From Photobacterium frigidiphilum (lineage in GTDB: Bacteria > Pseudomonadota > Gammaproteobacteria > Enterobacterales > Vibrionaceae): DNA of 64,000 bases. Shown piece by piece: positions 17,406 to 26,639 of this stretch (position 1 is its first letter; each line of letters starts with the position of its first letter). The notes under the pieces were generated by a model. It saw only the letters and a program-made list of their open reading frames with translations, was not told where the DNA came from and searched no databases. The DNA is taken from NCBI RefSeq assembly GCF_003025615.1, contig NZ_PYMJ01000032.1, positions 1 to 64,000 on the forward strand, given 5' to 3'. The position numbers and the translations under genes are program-made.

Positions 17406-18290
17406 CTATTTATTCAATAAAAACTCTTTAAAATGAATGGCGACGGCAGAAGCGGTGGCGGGTGGCTGATAGTAGAGGTTGAGGCTCCATACGCTGGTAT
17501 CGAAATCATCCAATAGTGAAATAAGCTGGCCGTTTTCTATCTCTGGTTCAACGAGAAATGCGGGTAAGTAAGCGATGCCAGCGCCTTTTTTTACACCTTG
17601 AAGCAGTAGGTCACTATCGTTAACTTCTAAAGACTTAGGTACTTTTATTATCTGGCTTTCACCATTTTGGGTGAAAATCCAATCATTACTGCCCGTTAAC
17701 GTCGTGGCAAATAAGCATTGATGCTGGGTTAAATCAGAGGGTTTTTGTGGTGCGGGTTGACGATCAAGATAGTGTTGTGAAGTAACAACGCGAAAGGGAC
17801 TTTGCATTATTTCACGGCGAACAAGGTGTAAATCATGTTCACGATAGCCTTGATAAGATGCATTGGCGCTGATTGTTAAGTCGCTTTCTGCCGCATGATC
17901 TAATGCCCAAGGAGTAATATTGAGGTTAAAAGTGACATCTGGGTTCGTTATAAGGTATTCACTGATCATGTCCATTAAATAATGATTGGCATAAACAGGT
18001 GTACAAACAATATCAATATGCCCTTTGTCGTGCTGCTGAAACTCTTGCATTTGGCGGCATAAATGTTCGGAATTATCGACCATGGGTGAAAAATCATCGA
18101 ACAGCTTTTGACCTGCAGGGGTAGGGGTTAATAAGCGGTTGCTACGACGGTGTAGCGGCATGCCAAATTTTTGTTCTAGATCTTGTAGCCAGCGGCTGCC
18201 TGCCGAGACTGAAATATTGAATTTACGTGCAGCAGCAGAAATAGAACCTGTTCTTACGACATATACAAAGAAAGCCATTTTATCTAGCAT
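17406..18290 (-). CDS. LysR-family transcriptional regulator
   Basis: 294 residues with an N-terminal HTH (GSISAAARKFNISVSAGSRW) and an effector-binding domain with CLFATTLTGSNDW. The arginine-rich HRRSNRLLTPTPAG follows the HTH as in many LTTRs. It lies upstream of and in the same direction as pgaABCD, separated by 410 bases, and downstream of the inositol MFS gene after a terminator. Target unknown; regulation of either neighbour is only a guess. Confidence 0.86.
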   Translation of the reverse strand: MLDKMAFFVYVVRTGSISAAARKFNISVSAGSRWLQDLEQKFGMPLHRRSNRLLTPTPAGQKLFDDFSPMVDNSEHLCRQMQEFQQHDKGHIDIVCTPVYANHYLMDMISEYLITNPDVTFNLNITPWALDHAAESDLTISANASYQGYREHDLHLVRREIMQSPFRVVTSQHYLDRQPAPQKPSDLTQHQCLFATTLTGSNDWIFTQNGESQIIKVPKSLEVNDSDLLLQGVKKGAGIAYLPAFLVEPEIENGQLISLLDDFDTSVWSLNLYYQPPATASAVAIHFKEFLLNK

Positions 18291-18327
18291 GATGTATTCC
18301 CTTTTAGCTAACGTTCATTGAATATGA

Positions 18328-18357
18328 AAATAGGCTTCTCCTATGAAAAGCCTATTT
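18328..18357 (-). terminator. Terminator of the inositol MFS gene
   Basis: 10-bp stem AAATAGGCTT / AAGCCTATTT with a 10-base loop, followed on the minus strand by TTTCATATT. It lies between the MFS stop and the LysR gene. Confidence 0.65.
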
Positions 18358-18400
18358 CTTGAAAGTTAATCAGTAATAAATATTGTACGTATTTATTTGA

Positions 18401-19843
18401 TTAAGCGCTTGCGTCTGCAACCTGACGTTTCTTATTCTTACCCAGCTTTTCAGCCATGACTTTTTCCATGTCTTCCAAGCTAACGCCTTTCGTTTCAGGT
18501 ACGTACTTAACAACAACATACATACAGATGATAGAAAGAACCGCGAATACCCAGAAGCTGAATGCACCGTTAAAGTGTTCTTTTAGGTAGGCATTTTCAT
18601 TTAACATAGGGAAAGACTGAGTAACAATGAAGCCCGTGAACCATTGTGCGCCAACAGCAATTGCCATCGCACGTGAACGGATACTATTCGGGAAAATTTC
18701 TGAAATCATTGTCCAACATGCACAACCCCAAGATGTTGCATATGCGACAACATACAGACAGAGTGCGAATAAAGCAGCATAGCCTTCAGTACCGGTATAA
18801 AGTACATAACCGACAATCGTCATACCTAGCGCACAACCGAAAGTACCGTATTTCATTAGTGGTAAACGACCGACTTTATCAATCAGATACATACCTAAAG
18901 CATTACCAAAAATGAAGACAACACCCACGAAGGTGGTTTGGAATAATGCGTTTTCAGTACCACCAGCAATAGGTTTTAGTATTTCTGGTGTGTAGTACAT
19001 AATGACATTGATACCAGTTAACTGCTGTGCTGCCGCAACAAAAGTACCAATAACAAGAATGGAAAATAATAATGGTGAACGTAAGCTGACTTTATTATTT
19101 TTTGATGCATTAGCGGGGACTAATGATTTTTGTATTTCAAGAATAACGCGGTCGGCATGTTCAGGGTTAGAAATACGTGAAAGGGTTTCTTTTGCTTGAG
19201 CAAGGTGCCCTTTTAAGACTAACCAACGAGGTGATTCAGGGATGATAATTAACAGGCTACCAAATAATAAGGCAGGTAGAACTTCTGATGCTAGCATCCA
19301 ACGCCAGCCTATATCAACAAGCCATGCTTCAGACATACCTTTTGCAATCAAGTAGTTAACGTAGAATACACCCGTTTGACCAATAACGGCTGATTGTTGG
19401 AACATACTAACAGCACGTCCTCTGAAATCTTTAGGGGCGACTTCAGACATATACATAGGCGAGACAACACACGCTAAACCAACTGCAATGCCACCTACAA
19501 TTCTAAATAACACATAGATGGTAAAGGTAGAGGCAAGGGCTGAGCCTATTGCTGAAATGATGAATAGAAGAGCCGCTAAGAATAATGCTTTTCTACGACC
19601 ATATTTAAGAGCACACCAACCTGCACTGACTGCACCAATAATACTGCCTAATACAACACTGGAAACAGCCCATCCCGTTTGTGCCGCCGTTAAGTTGAAA
19701 TACTCTCTTATCGGTCCGATAGCACCAGAAATAACGGCGGTGTCATATCCTAATAAAATCCCCCCTAGAGCCGCGATACAACAAATTCTAATGATGTAAC
19801 TAAGGTTATGTTTTCGTGATGATGTCTCGATACTTGATGACAT
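18401..19843 (-). CDS. MFS sugar-porter family transporter, probable inositol symporter
   Basis: 480 residues, 12 transmembrane helices, all sugar-porter signatures: GGILLGYDTAVISGAIG, GRRKALF, MYMSEVAPKDFRGRA, PESPRWLVLKG, QQLTGINVIMYYTPEI, DKVGRLPLM and PETKGVSLEDME. It belongs to the XylE/IolT-like group. Divergent from the iolE1 operon with three copies of the candidate RpiR operator in the shared region, so uptake of myo-inositol or a related cyclitol is likely. GGAG precedes the ATG. Confidence 0.88.
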   Translation of the reverse strand: MSSSIETSSRKHNLSYIIRICCIAALGGILLGYDTAVISGAIGPIREYFNLTAAQTGWAVSSVVLGSIIGAVSAGWCALKYGRRKALFLAALLFIISAIGSALASTFTIYVLFRIVGGIAVGLACVVSPMYMSEVAPKDFRGRAVSMFQQSAVIGQTGVFYVNYLIAKGMSEAWLVDIGWRWMLASEVLPALLFGSLLIIIPESPRWLVLKGHLAQAKETLSRISNPEHADRVILEIQKSLVPANASKNNKVSLRSPLLFSILVIGTFVAAAQQLTGINVIMYYTPEILKPIAGGTENALFQTTFVGVVFIFGNALGMYLIDKVGRLPLMKYGTFGCALGMTIVGYVLYTGTEGYAALFALCLYVVAYATSWGCACWTMISEIFPNSIRSRAMAIAVGAQWFTGFIVTQSFPMLNENAYLKEHFNGAFSFWVFAVLSIICMYVVVKYVPETKGVSLEDMEKVMAEKLGKNKKRQVADASA

Positions 19844-19994
19844 TATTTACTCCATTAAATTTTCCATCAGCATGTATAACCATCTCTACACATGTTTCAG
19901 GGTTTAATCCCGCCTGCTAACTGTAGGGAAAGGGCTAAGGATTACTTAATACGCCTTTAATTGTTTCTAATAGTTATATTTTGAAAGTATGTGT

Positions 19995-20010
19995 TGATAA
20001 ATATTTTTCA
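19995..20010. promoter_or_regulatory. Candidate RpiR (IolR) operator, site 1
   Basis: TGATAAATATTTTTCA; dyad TGAnAAAT/ATTTTTCA matching the sites at 20103, 20255, 29507, 38158 and 38400. Confidence 0.5.
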
Positions 20011-20102
20011 TTATGGCGTTTTCAATCATCATATGTATTCCATTGCATTCTTGCTATAGCTTGAAAAGATTTTTCTCTTAAAATGATACCTGTGTCATAC
20101 AA

Positions 20103-20118
20103 TGGTAAATATTTTCCA
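20103..20118. promoter_or_regulatory. Candidate RpiR (IolR) operator, site 2
   Basis: TGGTAAATATTTTCCA, palindromic except one base pair. Confidence 0.5.
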
Positions 20119-20254
20119 TCTGACATCATTGGCTTAAGTGGTTGTTTATTATGCATTAAATGTTTTTGTGATCTTGATCCAATATCGCCACGAGCCCTGT
20201 GTTTATGGGGTTTTTTTCATAAAATACAAACTTGTTTAAAAAGTATTTTTCGTT

Positions 20255-20270
20255 TGAAAAATATTTTCCA
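20255..20270. promoter_or_regulatory. Candidate RpiR (IolR) operator, site 3
   Basis: TGAAAAATATTTTCCA, palindromic except one base pair; 111 bases before the iolE1 start. Confidence 0.55.
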
Positions 20271-20380
20271 ATTGTCATTTTTTTCATTATATTGATTGCC
20301 AGTGAAACGAAACAAGTGTCGATTGAAAAATAATTAATCACACTACCTTAATCCTACAAATTAAATGCTGGAGAACGAAC

Positions 20381-21274
20381 ATGAGCAAAGTTCAATACGG
20401 AATCAGCCCTTTGACTTGGACTAATGACGACATGCCAGAACTTGGCGGCGAGATTGCTTTAGAAACGTGTTTGAGTGAAATGTCAGAAGCTGGCTTCACT
20501 GGTACTGAATTAGGAACGAAATACCCTCGTGAACCTGAAGTGCTTATTCCTCTACTAGAACAATACAATCTTGTTCTGGCTTCAGGCTGGTTTAGCGGTA
20601 ATTTGATGACACTTACAGCAGAAGAAGAAATTGCAGCAATGCAAGTGCACATCAAACTACTGAAAGCTGCTGGCTGTAAGGCAATGGTATATGGCGAAGT
20701 GAGCAACTCTGTTCATGGCGACATTAATACACCACTTTCACAACGCGTCATTTTGACAATGGATGAGTGGAAAGTATACGCAGAGAAGCTGACTGTTGTT
20801 GCTGATTACTTATTAAATGAACACGGTATCAAACTGTCTTTCCACCACCATGTGGGCACAATTTGTGAAACAGAAGACGACATTAACCTTCTAATGGAAC
20901 TGACTGGCGATTCTGTTCACCTAACGCTTGATACTGGTCATATCACATACGGTGGCGGTAACCCTGTAACAATGATTAAGCGCTGGGGCCATCGCATTGG
21001 TCACATGCATTTTAAAGACCTTCGCTTAGGTGTTATGAAGACGGCCCGTGATGCAGACAAATCATTCCTTAATGCAGTTCTTGATGGTGTATTTACCGTT
21101 CCTGGTACTGGCGACGTTGACTACGACGATGTTTTCGCTGCACTGAAAGAGCGTAATTACGAAGGTTGGTTATTAGTTGAAGCAGAGCAAGATCCTGCAA
21201 AAGCGAATCCACTTGAGTTTGCTAAAACGGCTTACACAAACATTACTGGCTACGCAACTAAGTACGGCTTGTAA
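20381..21274 (+). CDS. iolE: Myo-inosose-2 dehydratase, copy 1 (IolE1)
   Basis: 297 residues, TIM-barrel of the xylose-isomerase-like superfamily. IolE dehydrates 2-keto-myo-inositol to 3D-trihydroxycyclohexane-1,2-dione. Family start ISPLTWTNDDMPELGG, then GFTGTELGTKYPRE, the metal-site region FHHHVGTICE, LTLDTGHITYGGGNP and HMHFKDLR; the end is LLVEAEQDPAKANPL. A clear paralogue lies at 42715. GGAGAACGAAC precedes the ATG. First gene of the set A operon and followed by a strong intercistronic hairpin. Confidence 0.93.
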   Translation: MSKVQYGISPLTWTNDDMPELGGEIALETCLSEMSEAGFTGTELGTKYPREPEVLIPLLEQYNLVLASGWFSGNLMTLTAEEEIAAMQVHIKLLKAAGCKAMVYGEVSNSVHGDINTPLSQRVILTMDEWKVYAEKLTVVADYLLNEHGIKLSFHHHVGTICETEDDINLLMELTGDSVHLTLDTGHITYGGGNPVTMIKRWGHRIGHMHFKDLRLGVMKTARDADKSFLNAVLDGVFTVPGTGDVDYDDVFAALKERNYEGWLLVEAEQDPAKANPLEFAKTAYTNITGYATKYGL

Positions 21275-21311
21275 TAACGACGTTTGTCGCTTTGTAATAT
21301 TCAAAGCGGCC

Positions 21312-21335
21312 ATCGGGGAATGGATGTTCCCCGAT
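21312..21335 (+). other. Strong intercistronic hairpin between iolE1 and iolD1
   Basis: Perfect 9-bp stem ATCGGGGAA / TTCCCCGAT with loop TGGATG and no T-run after it. As RNA it could protect or process the iolE1 end rather than terminate; it would set different iolE1 and iolD1 levels. Confidence 0.6.
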
Positions 21336-21423
21336 TAAAGAACTGACTACACAAATAATGGATAACACCGTGTAGGCAGGGCAGGGATGCCAATTTTTAG
21401 TGTGATGATGTTCGAGGAAGAAG

Positions 21424-23295
21424 ATGAAAACTGTACGCCTAACTGTTGCTGAAGCATTTGCTAATTACTTAGCGGCACAAAAAATTGAAATTGATGGCAA
21501 AGTTGAGCAGCTATTTGGTGCTGCGTTTGCCATCTTTGGTCATGGCAATGTAACGTGCTTTGGTCAGCAACTGAAAAACATTGAAGATAAAATTCCGACG
21601 TGGCGTGGCCAAAATGAACAATCAATGGCAACCGCTGCTATTGCCTATGCTAAAGCCAACCAACGTCGCCGTATTGGTATTGCAACCAGCTCTATTGGGC
21701 CTGGTGCAACGAATATGATAACGGCTGCAGGTATTGCCCATACAAACCGTTTACCTTTATTGTTAATTTCAGGTGATGCGTACATTAGCCGCCTACCTGA
21801 TCCTGTATTACAGCAGCCAGAGAATTTCCATAATCCTTCTATTACGTGTAACGATGCCTTTAAACCGTTAACGCGTTACTGGGATCGCATTGTCTCTCCG
21901 GCTCAAATTATCCAGTCTTTACCGCATGCACTAAACACCATGTTAGACCCTGAAACATGCGGTCCGGTATTTATCGGTTTACCGCAAGATGTTCAAGGCA
22001 TGGCTTACGATTTTCCTGAAGCATTCTTCGCCGATAAAGTACATCGCATTCGTCGTCCAGAGCCTGAAATGCTGGTGATTGAAGAAGCGAAAGAAATCCT
22101 ATTAAACGCAGAGCGTCCGTTAATTATCTCTGGTGGCGGTGTGCACTATTCACTTGCAACCGATGAATTAGCCGACTTTGCAGCAAAACATAATATTCCA
22201 GTCGTCGAGACGATTGCTGGCCGTGCAACAATGCTGCAAGACAACCCTCTAAATGCAGGCCCAATTGGTGTTACAGGTTCAAATTCAGCGAACTACATGG
22301 CTGCACATGCCGATGTTGTTCTGGCTATTGGTACTCGCCTGCAAGATTTTACCACCGGTTCATGGTCGGTATTCCGCAACCCAGACATGAAGCTTATCAG
22401 TATTAACGTGGCTAAATTCGACGCCATTAAGCATATGTCATACCCAGTGTTGGGTGATGCAAAAGCGTGCATGACGAAACTTTCAGGTGTCTTGGGTAAT
22501 TGGCGTTCAGCGCAAGTGTGGGCAGATACGGCAAAAGCACAAGCTGATGAATGGAAAGCGGAAGTTTACCGTCGTACCCATCCTAAGAAAGGTGAGCTTC
22601 TACCGGGCACTTCTTCTTACGCTGAAGTTATTGGCAAGCTAAATACACAAATGGAAAAAGGTGACACCGTGCTGACAGCTGCGGGTGGTTTACCTGCAGA
22701 GTTATCAATGAACTGGCAGAATTACCAAATTGGTAAATTCGATATCGACTTCGGCTTCTCTTGTATGGGTTACGAGATTGCAGGTGGCTGGGGTGCCAAG
22801 ATTGCTAACCCTGATAACGATGTTGTTGTGCTGGTGGGTGATGGTTCTTATTTAATTCAGAACTCTGATATCTATTCATCAGTATTAACGGGTCAGAAAA
22901 TGATTCTGGTTGTGTGTGATAACGGTGGTTTTGCGGTTATCAATAAACTTCAGAACAATACCGGTAACGAGTCGTTTAATAACCTTCTAGAAGATTGTCG
23001 TCGTCCTGACGGTGAGCTAGCACGGGTTGATTTTGCAAAGCACGCAGAATCACAAGGTGCAATCAGTGAAAAGTTAACATCGATTGACCAGTTTGATGCC
23101 GCATTTGTACGCGCTAAAGAAGCAGACCGTACCTACGTTATCGTTGTTGATATCGACCCTGTATCACCAGCGGCTTGGTCTAAGTGTGATTGTTGGTGGG
23201 AAGTTGGTTTACCAGAGGTTACTCGCAATGAAGGCACTGAAAAAAAAGTAGCTGATTGGCAAGAAGGTAAAAACCTACAGCGTCGCGGTGTTTAG
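21424..23295 (+). CDS. iolD: 3D-trihydroxycyclohexane-1,2-dione acylhydrolase, copy 1 (IolD1)
   Basis: 623-residue thiamine-diphosphate enzyme that opens the inositol ring to give 5-deoxy-glucuronate. FAIFGHGNVTCFGQQL, WRGQNEQSMATAAIAYAKAN and FIGLPQDVQG are IolD signatures; the ThDP motif starts at GDGSYL (about 472). After it, the motif reads DNGGFAVINKLQ, whereas copy 2 has DNRGYGCISRLQ, closer to the usual IolD sequence. GAGGAAGAAG precedes the ATG. Part of set A. Confidence 0.93.
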   Translation: MKTVRLTVAEAFANYLAAQKIEIDGKVEQLFGAAFAIFGHGNVTCFGQQLKNIEDKIPTWRGQNEQSMATAAIAYAKANQRRRIGIATSSIGPGATNMITAAGIAHTNRLPLLLISGDAYISRLPDPVLQQPENFHNPSITCNDAFKPLTRYWDRIVSPAQIIQSLPHALNTMLDPETCGPVFIGLPQDVQGMAYDFPEAFFADKVHRIRRPEPEMLVIEEAKEILLNAERPLIISGGGVHYSLATDELADFAAKHNIPVVETIAGRATMLQDNPLNAGPIGVTGSNSANYMAAHADVVLAIGTRLQDFTTGSWSVFRNPDMKLISINVAKFDAIKHMSYPVLGDAKACMTKLSGVLGNWRSAQVWADTAKAQADEWKAEVYRRTHPKKGELLPGTSSYAEVIGKLNTQMEKGDTVLTAAGGLPAELSMNWQNYQIGKFDIDFGFSCMGYEIAGGWGAKIANPDNDVVVLVGDGSYLIQNSDIYSSVLTGQKMILVVCDNGGFAVINKLQNNTGNESFNNLLEDCRRPDGELARVDFAKHAESQGAISEKLTSIDQFDAAFVRAKEADRTYVIVVDIDPVSPAAWSKCDCWWEVGLPEVTRNEGTEKKVADWQEGKNLQRRGV

Positions 23296-23357
23296 TTTAC
23301 CAGCCGTTTAACTGAATTTTTCAATACGATTTTATAACTTTTATGGAGATTATTATT

Positions 23358-24536
23358 ATGTTTAATGAAGAACGCCGTTTTGAACAACCAATCCGCTGGG
23401 GCATGGTCGGTGGTGGACGTGGCAGCCAGATTGGCTACGCACACCGCAGCGCAGCACACCGTGATGGTCTATTTAAATTAGTTGCTGGTGCATTTGATTT
23501 AGATGCTGATCGCTGTCGTGAATTTGGTGTCAATCTTGGTTTAGACGCCGATCGTTGTTACAGCAACTATAAAGACTTTTTTGCTGCTGAATCTAAACGT
23601 CCTGATGGCATTCAAGCCGTATCGGTTGCTACACCGAACTCTACACACTATGAAATTTGTAAATCAGCGTTAGATGTGGGTCTGCATATTGTGTGTGAAA
23701 AACCACTCACATTCACCAGTGAAGAAGCCGAAGAATTAAAAGCGATTGCAGCAGAAAAGAACTGTGTGATCGGTGTGATGTACGGTTACAGCGGCTTCCC
23801 AATGGTGCATCAAGCACGTGAAATGGTTGAGCGTGGTGATTTGGGCGAGATCCGTGTGGTGAACATGCAATTTGCCCACGGTTTCCACAACGAAGAATAT
23901 GAATTAAATGATCCAGGCTTGAAGTGGCGTGTAAGCCCTGCGACATCAGGTCCAACTTATGTCTTGGGTGATATTGGCACACACGCTTATTACTTATGTG
24001 AAGTCATGACAGGGCTAGAAATTGATCGTCTAGCGTGTATGCGCCAAAGCTTTATTGCGTCACGTCAGCCACTAGAAGATAACGCACACGTCATGATGGA
24101 ATTCAAAGGCGGTGCAGTGGGTACGCTATGGGCTTCTGCTGTTAATGCAGGCTCAATGCATGAACAACGCATTCGTATTGTGGGCTCAAAAGCCTCCATC
24201 GAATGGTGGGATGAGCATCCAAACCAGCTTCGTTATGAAGTACAAGGTGAAGCACCACGCGTGCTTGACCGTGGTATGGGGTACTTATACCAAGACGTTG
24301 AAGGTGTTGCTGCTAACCGTATCGGTGGTGGTCACGCAGAAGGCTTCTTTGAATCATGGGCAAACTTGTATCACCGCTTTGCATTAGCATTTGATGCAGC
24401 AGACCGTGATGACCAAGAAACATTAAATAGCATTTGGTTCCCAGGTGTTGACGCTGGTATTGAAGGTGTTCGCCTTTGTGAAAAATGTGTTGAATCTGCT
24501 GACCAAGGTGCTGCTTGGGTCGCTTATAACGACTAG
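23358..24536 (+). CDS. Gfo/Idh/MocA-family cyclitol dehydrogenase
   Basis: 392 residues from the ATG at 23358; GGAG inside an upstream in-frame ATG (23343) is the RBS, so the longer start is rejected. GMVGGGRGSQIG is the dinucleotide-binding motif, IVCEKPLT the conserved EKP, and GDIGTHAYYL carries the catalytic D/H pair. It is much longer than the canonical IolG at 30749 and resembles the 380-400-residue inositol-cluster oxidoreductases that act on scyllo- or other inositols. Located between iolD1 and iolC1, it is the likely set A entry dehydrogenase. Exact substrate is inferred. Confidence 0.82.
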   Translation: MFNEERRFEQPIRWGMVGGGRGSQIGYAHRSAAHRDGLFKLVAGAFDLDADRCREFGVNLGLDADRCYSNYKDFFAAESKRPDGIQAVSVATPNSTHYEICKSALDVGLHIVCEKPLTFTSEEAEELKAIAAEKNCVIGVMYGYSGFPMVHQAREMVERGDLGEIRVVNMQFAHGFHNEEYELNDPGLKWRVSPATSGPTYVLGDIGTHAYYLCEVMTGLEIDRLACMRQSFIASRQPLEDNAHVMMEFKGGAVGTLWASAVNAGSMHEQRIRIVGSKASIEWWDEHPNQLRYEVQGEAPRVLDRGMGYLYQDVEGVAANRIGGGHAEGFFESWANLYHRFALAFDAADRDDQETLNSIWFPGVDAGIEGVRLCEKCVESADQGAAWVAYND

Positions 24537-24548
24537 GAAAAGATAACT

Positions 24549-25544
24549 ATGACAAAGATTGCACTTCAGCAAGATCGCCCGCTGGATGCCATCGTACTAG
24601 GTCGCGCGGGGGTAGATTTATACGCCCGCGAAGCCAACACCGATATGGCAGACATTTCAGGGTTTAATAAATTTGTAGGCGGTTCTGCTGCCAATATCGC
24701 CGTCGCGATCAGTAAGTTAGGCGGCAAAGTCGGTTTCATTGGTTGTGTGGCAGATGATGCGTTTGGTGGTTATGTACGTGGCTACATGACAGAGCAAGGC
24801 ATTAATCTTGACGGCATGATGACCGACAATTCAGGTTCACGTACATCTGTTGCGTTTACCGAAATGAAGCCAAACGATTGTACGGTGCTTATTTACCGTA
24901 ACAAGGCATCAGATTTAACGTTAAAGCCAGAGCAAGTTGATTCGGCATACATTGCCCAAAGCAAAATGTTGGTTGTAACGGGTACTGCGTTGTCTGAAAG
25001 CCCAAGTCGCGAAGCAACATTAATCGCCATGGAACATGCGCGCCGTAGTAATACTGTTGTGGTGCTAGATGTTGATTACCGTCCGTACTCGTGGCGCACC
25101 GATGTTGATGCATCTATTTACTACGGTATTGCAGCTGGTTTGTCTGACATCGTGATTGGTAATCGCGAAGAATTTGACATGATGGAAACCGTATTAGCAC
25201 CTGGCAATACAGATGATGATGCAACGGCAGACCGATTCTTACGAGCAAACACGCAGGTTGTGATTGTAAAAGCTGGTGAGCTAGGTTCAAAAGTGTACTG
25301 CAAAGATGGTCACAAATTCCAACAAGGTATTTTCCGTGTTGAAGTTAAGAAGCCCTTTGGTTCAGGTGATTCATTCGCAGGCGGCTTGATTTGGACATTA
25401 GTGAACGGCGGCGAGTTGGAAGACGGTGTTAAACACGGTTCAGCGGCAGCAGCAATTAATGTGAGTGGTAATAGCTGTACCGAAGCTATGCCAACGAAAG
25501 AAGTACTATTCGATTTTATTGAGACCCGAGAACAAGACCTTTAA
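24549..25544 (+). CDS. iolC: 5-dehydro-2-deoxygluconokinase, stand-alone (IolC1)
   Basis: 331-residue PfkB/ribokinase-family kinase that phosphorylates 2-deoxy-5-keto-gluconate in the iol pathway. VLGRAGVDLYAREANT is the IolC start, FVGGSAANIAVAISKLG the first PfkB signature and FGSGDSFAGGLIW the second, with the catalytic Asp kept although Gly-Ala is replaced by Gly-Ser. Twelve bases after the preceding gene. Unlike the fused copy at 38911 it has no aldolase domain; the separate iolJ at 26640 supplies that step. Confidence 0.92.
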   Translation: MTKIALQQDRPLDAIVLGRAGVDLYAREANTDMADISGFNKFVGGSAANIAVAISKLGGKVGFIGCVADDAFGGYVRGYMTEQGINLDGMMTDNSGSRTSVAFTEMKPNDCTVLIYRNKASDLTLKPEQVDSAYIAQSKMLVVTGTALSESPSREATLIAMEHARRSNTVVVLDVDYRPYSWRTDVDASIYYGIAAGLSDIVIGNREEFDMMETVLAPGNTDDDATADRFLRANTQVVIVKAGELGSKVYCKDGHKFQQGIFRVEVKKPFGSGDSFAGGLIWTLVNGGELEDGVKHGSAAAAINVSGNSCTEAMPTKEVLFDFIETREQDL

Positions 25545-25701
25545 TTATTTGATAATGGTAAATAAAGGTTAATTAGGTCAGCCGGATCAGCAGACTATAT
25601 CTTGAATAAAGATCGTTAATACATATTTATAATACATATTCGAAATAGATAGTGTTAATGAAGAATGCATACCATCATGATTCGGCTCTTTTACATAAAA
25701 C

Positions 25702-25737
25702 TTACCCAAAAGAAACGATAAAACTAAAAATGGGTAA
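25702..25737 (+). other. Inverted repeat before the iolB-like gene
   Basis: TTACCCA and TGGGTAA separated by 22 bases in the 210-base gap after iolC1. It could form a weak hairpin just ahead of the iolB-like RBS. The gap may also hold an internal promoter. Confidence 0.3.
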
Positions 25738-25754
25738 TTGAGGAGAAAGTAAAT

Positions 25755-26627
25755 ATGGGTAAGCATATTCCACCGTTCGACAATAAAAACCAGCCAATAA
25801 TTGATATTAATGATGATGTTTCACCATTGTGTTATTTCAACCCAGTACGTTTAAAGCAAGGTGAGATGCATACCCACATTGTTGATGGCTATGAATCTGT
25901 CATCGTGCTTGCAGGGGGTACTTGCTGCATTACAGTCACCAATGGTAGCGCTGAAGAAATGGTGTTTGACAACATTGGTCAACGTGCATCGGTATGGGAA
26001 GGAAACCCAGAATCTGTGTATGTGCCTGTGGGTTATACCGCTGTTATCGAATGTGTGAGCGAAAACGCTGACATCATGATCGCTGGTGGTCGTTATGAAG
26101 AAACACTAGAACCTTTTGCGGTCTTACAAGATAGCGTTGATATGGTGCAGTACGGCTCTGATGACACTAAAACACACCGAAAAATTAAGCACGTATTAGG
26201 TCAGAGCAACGCAGATAAACGTGGTCGTTTATTAGTGAGTGAGCTGTTTACGGTTGGCGCGGGTGGTTGGTCTGGTTTTCCTCCTCATAAGCATGATGAA
26301 GATCGCGTTACCGAAAACGGTACAGAAGAAACCCTGTACGAAGAAGTGTACCAGTTCCGTTTTAACCCTGATTTTGGCTTTGGTGCTCAATTTTTATATG
26401 AGCATGAAGATGATTTTGGTCCGGTTTATCACGTTCGTACAGGCAGTGTTATCGCGATTGATAAGGGCTACCACCCAAGTGTCGCGGCACCGGGTTACGA
26501 GATGTACTACTTCACAATTATTGTGGGAAAAACGTCTAAATCGCTTGTTCAGCACTTTGACCCTCACCATGAGTATCAAGTGAATACGATTCCAGGCATC
26601 AAGGACATGATCGCCAAATTCAAATAA
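25755..26627 (+). CDS. Divergent IolB paralogue (KduI/IolB-type bicupin isomerase)
   Basis: 290 residues. The IolB/KduI bicupin fold is recognisable: NPVRLKQGEMHTHIVDGYE, VFDNIGQRASVWE, then FPPHKHDED with metal ligands His178/His180, EE at 196-197 and GYHP with His240. After the EE pair, canonical IolB reads EETYYH; here it is EEVYQF, so pocket residues differ while all metal ligands stay. A canonical IolB is present at 29801, so this one may isomerise a different deoxy-uronate. AGGAG lies 8 bases before the ATG. Confidence 0.82.
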   Translation: MGKHIPPFDNKNQPIIDINDDVSPLCYFNPVRLKQGEMHTHIVDGYESVIVLAGGTCCITVTNGSAEEMVFDNIGQRASVWEGNPESVYVPVGYTAVIECVSENADIMIAGGRYEETLEPFAVLQDSVDMVQYGSDDTKTHRKIKHVLGQSNADKRGRLLVSELFTVGAGGWSGFPPHKHDEDRVTENGTEETLYEEVYQFRFNPDFGFGAQFLYEHEDDFGPVYHVRTGSVIAIDKGYHPSVAAPGYEMYYFTIIVGKTSKSLVQHFDPHHEYQVNTIPGIKDMIAKFK

Positions 26628-26639
26628 CAAGGAAACGTT

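Larger units (their letters stand above)
19844..20380. promoter_or_regulatory. Divergent iol control region with three candidate operators
   Basis: 537 bases between the MFS gene and iolE1. It contains three 16-bp imperfect palindromes of one type, at 19995-20010, 20103-20118 and 20255-20270, annotated separately. A weaker related sequence (TTGAAAAATAATTAATC) lies at about 20323, close to iolE1. No small gene is convincing here. Confidence 0.55.

Noticed and set aside
17406..18290. LysR gene as a proven regulator of pgaABCD
   Set aside because: Only proximity supports it; it is not divergent and no LysR box is evident before pgaA.
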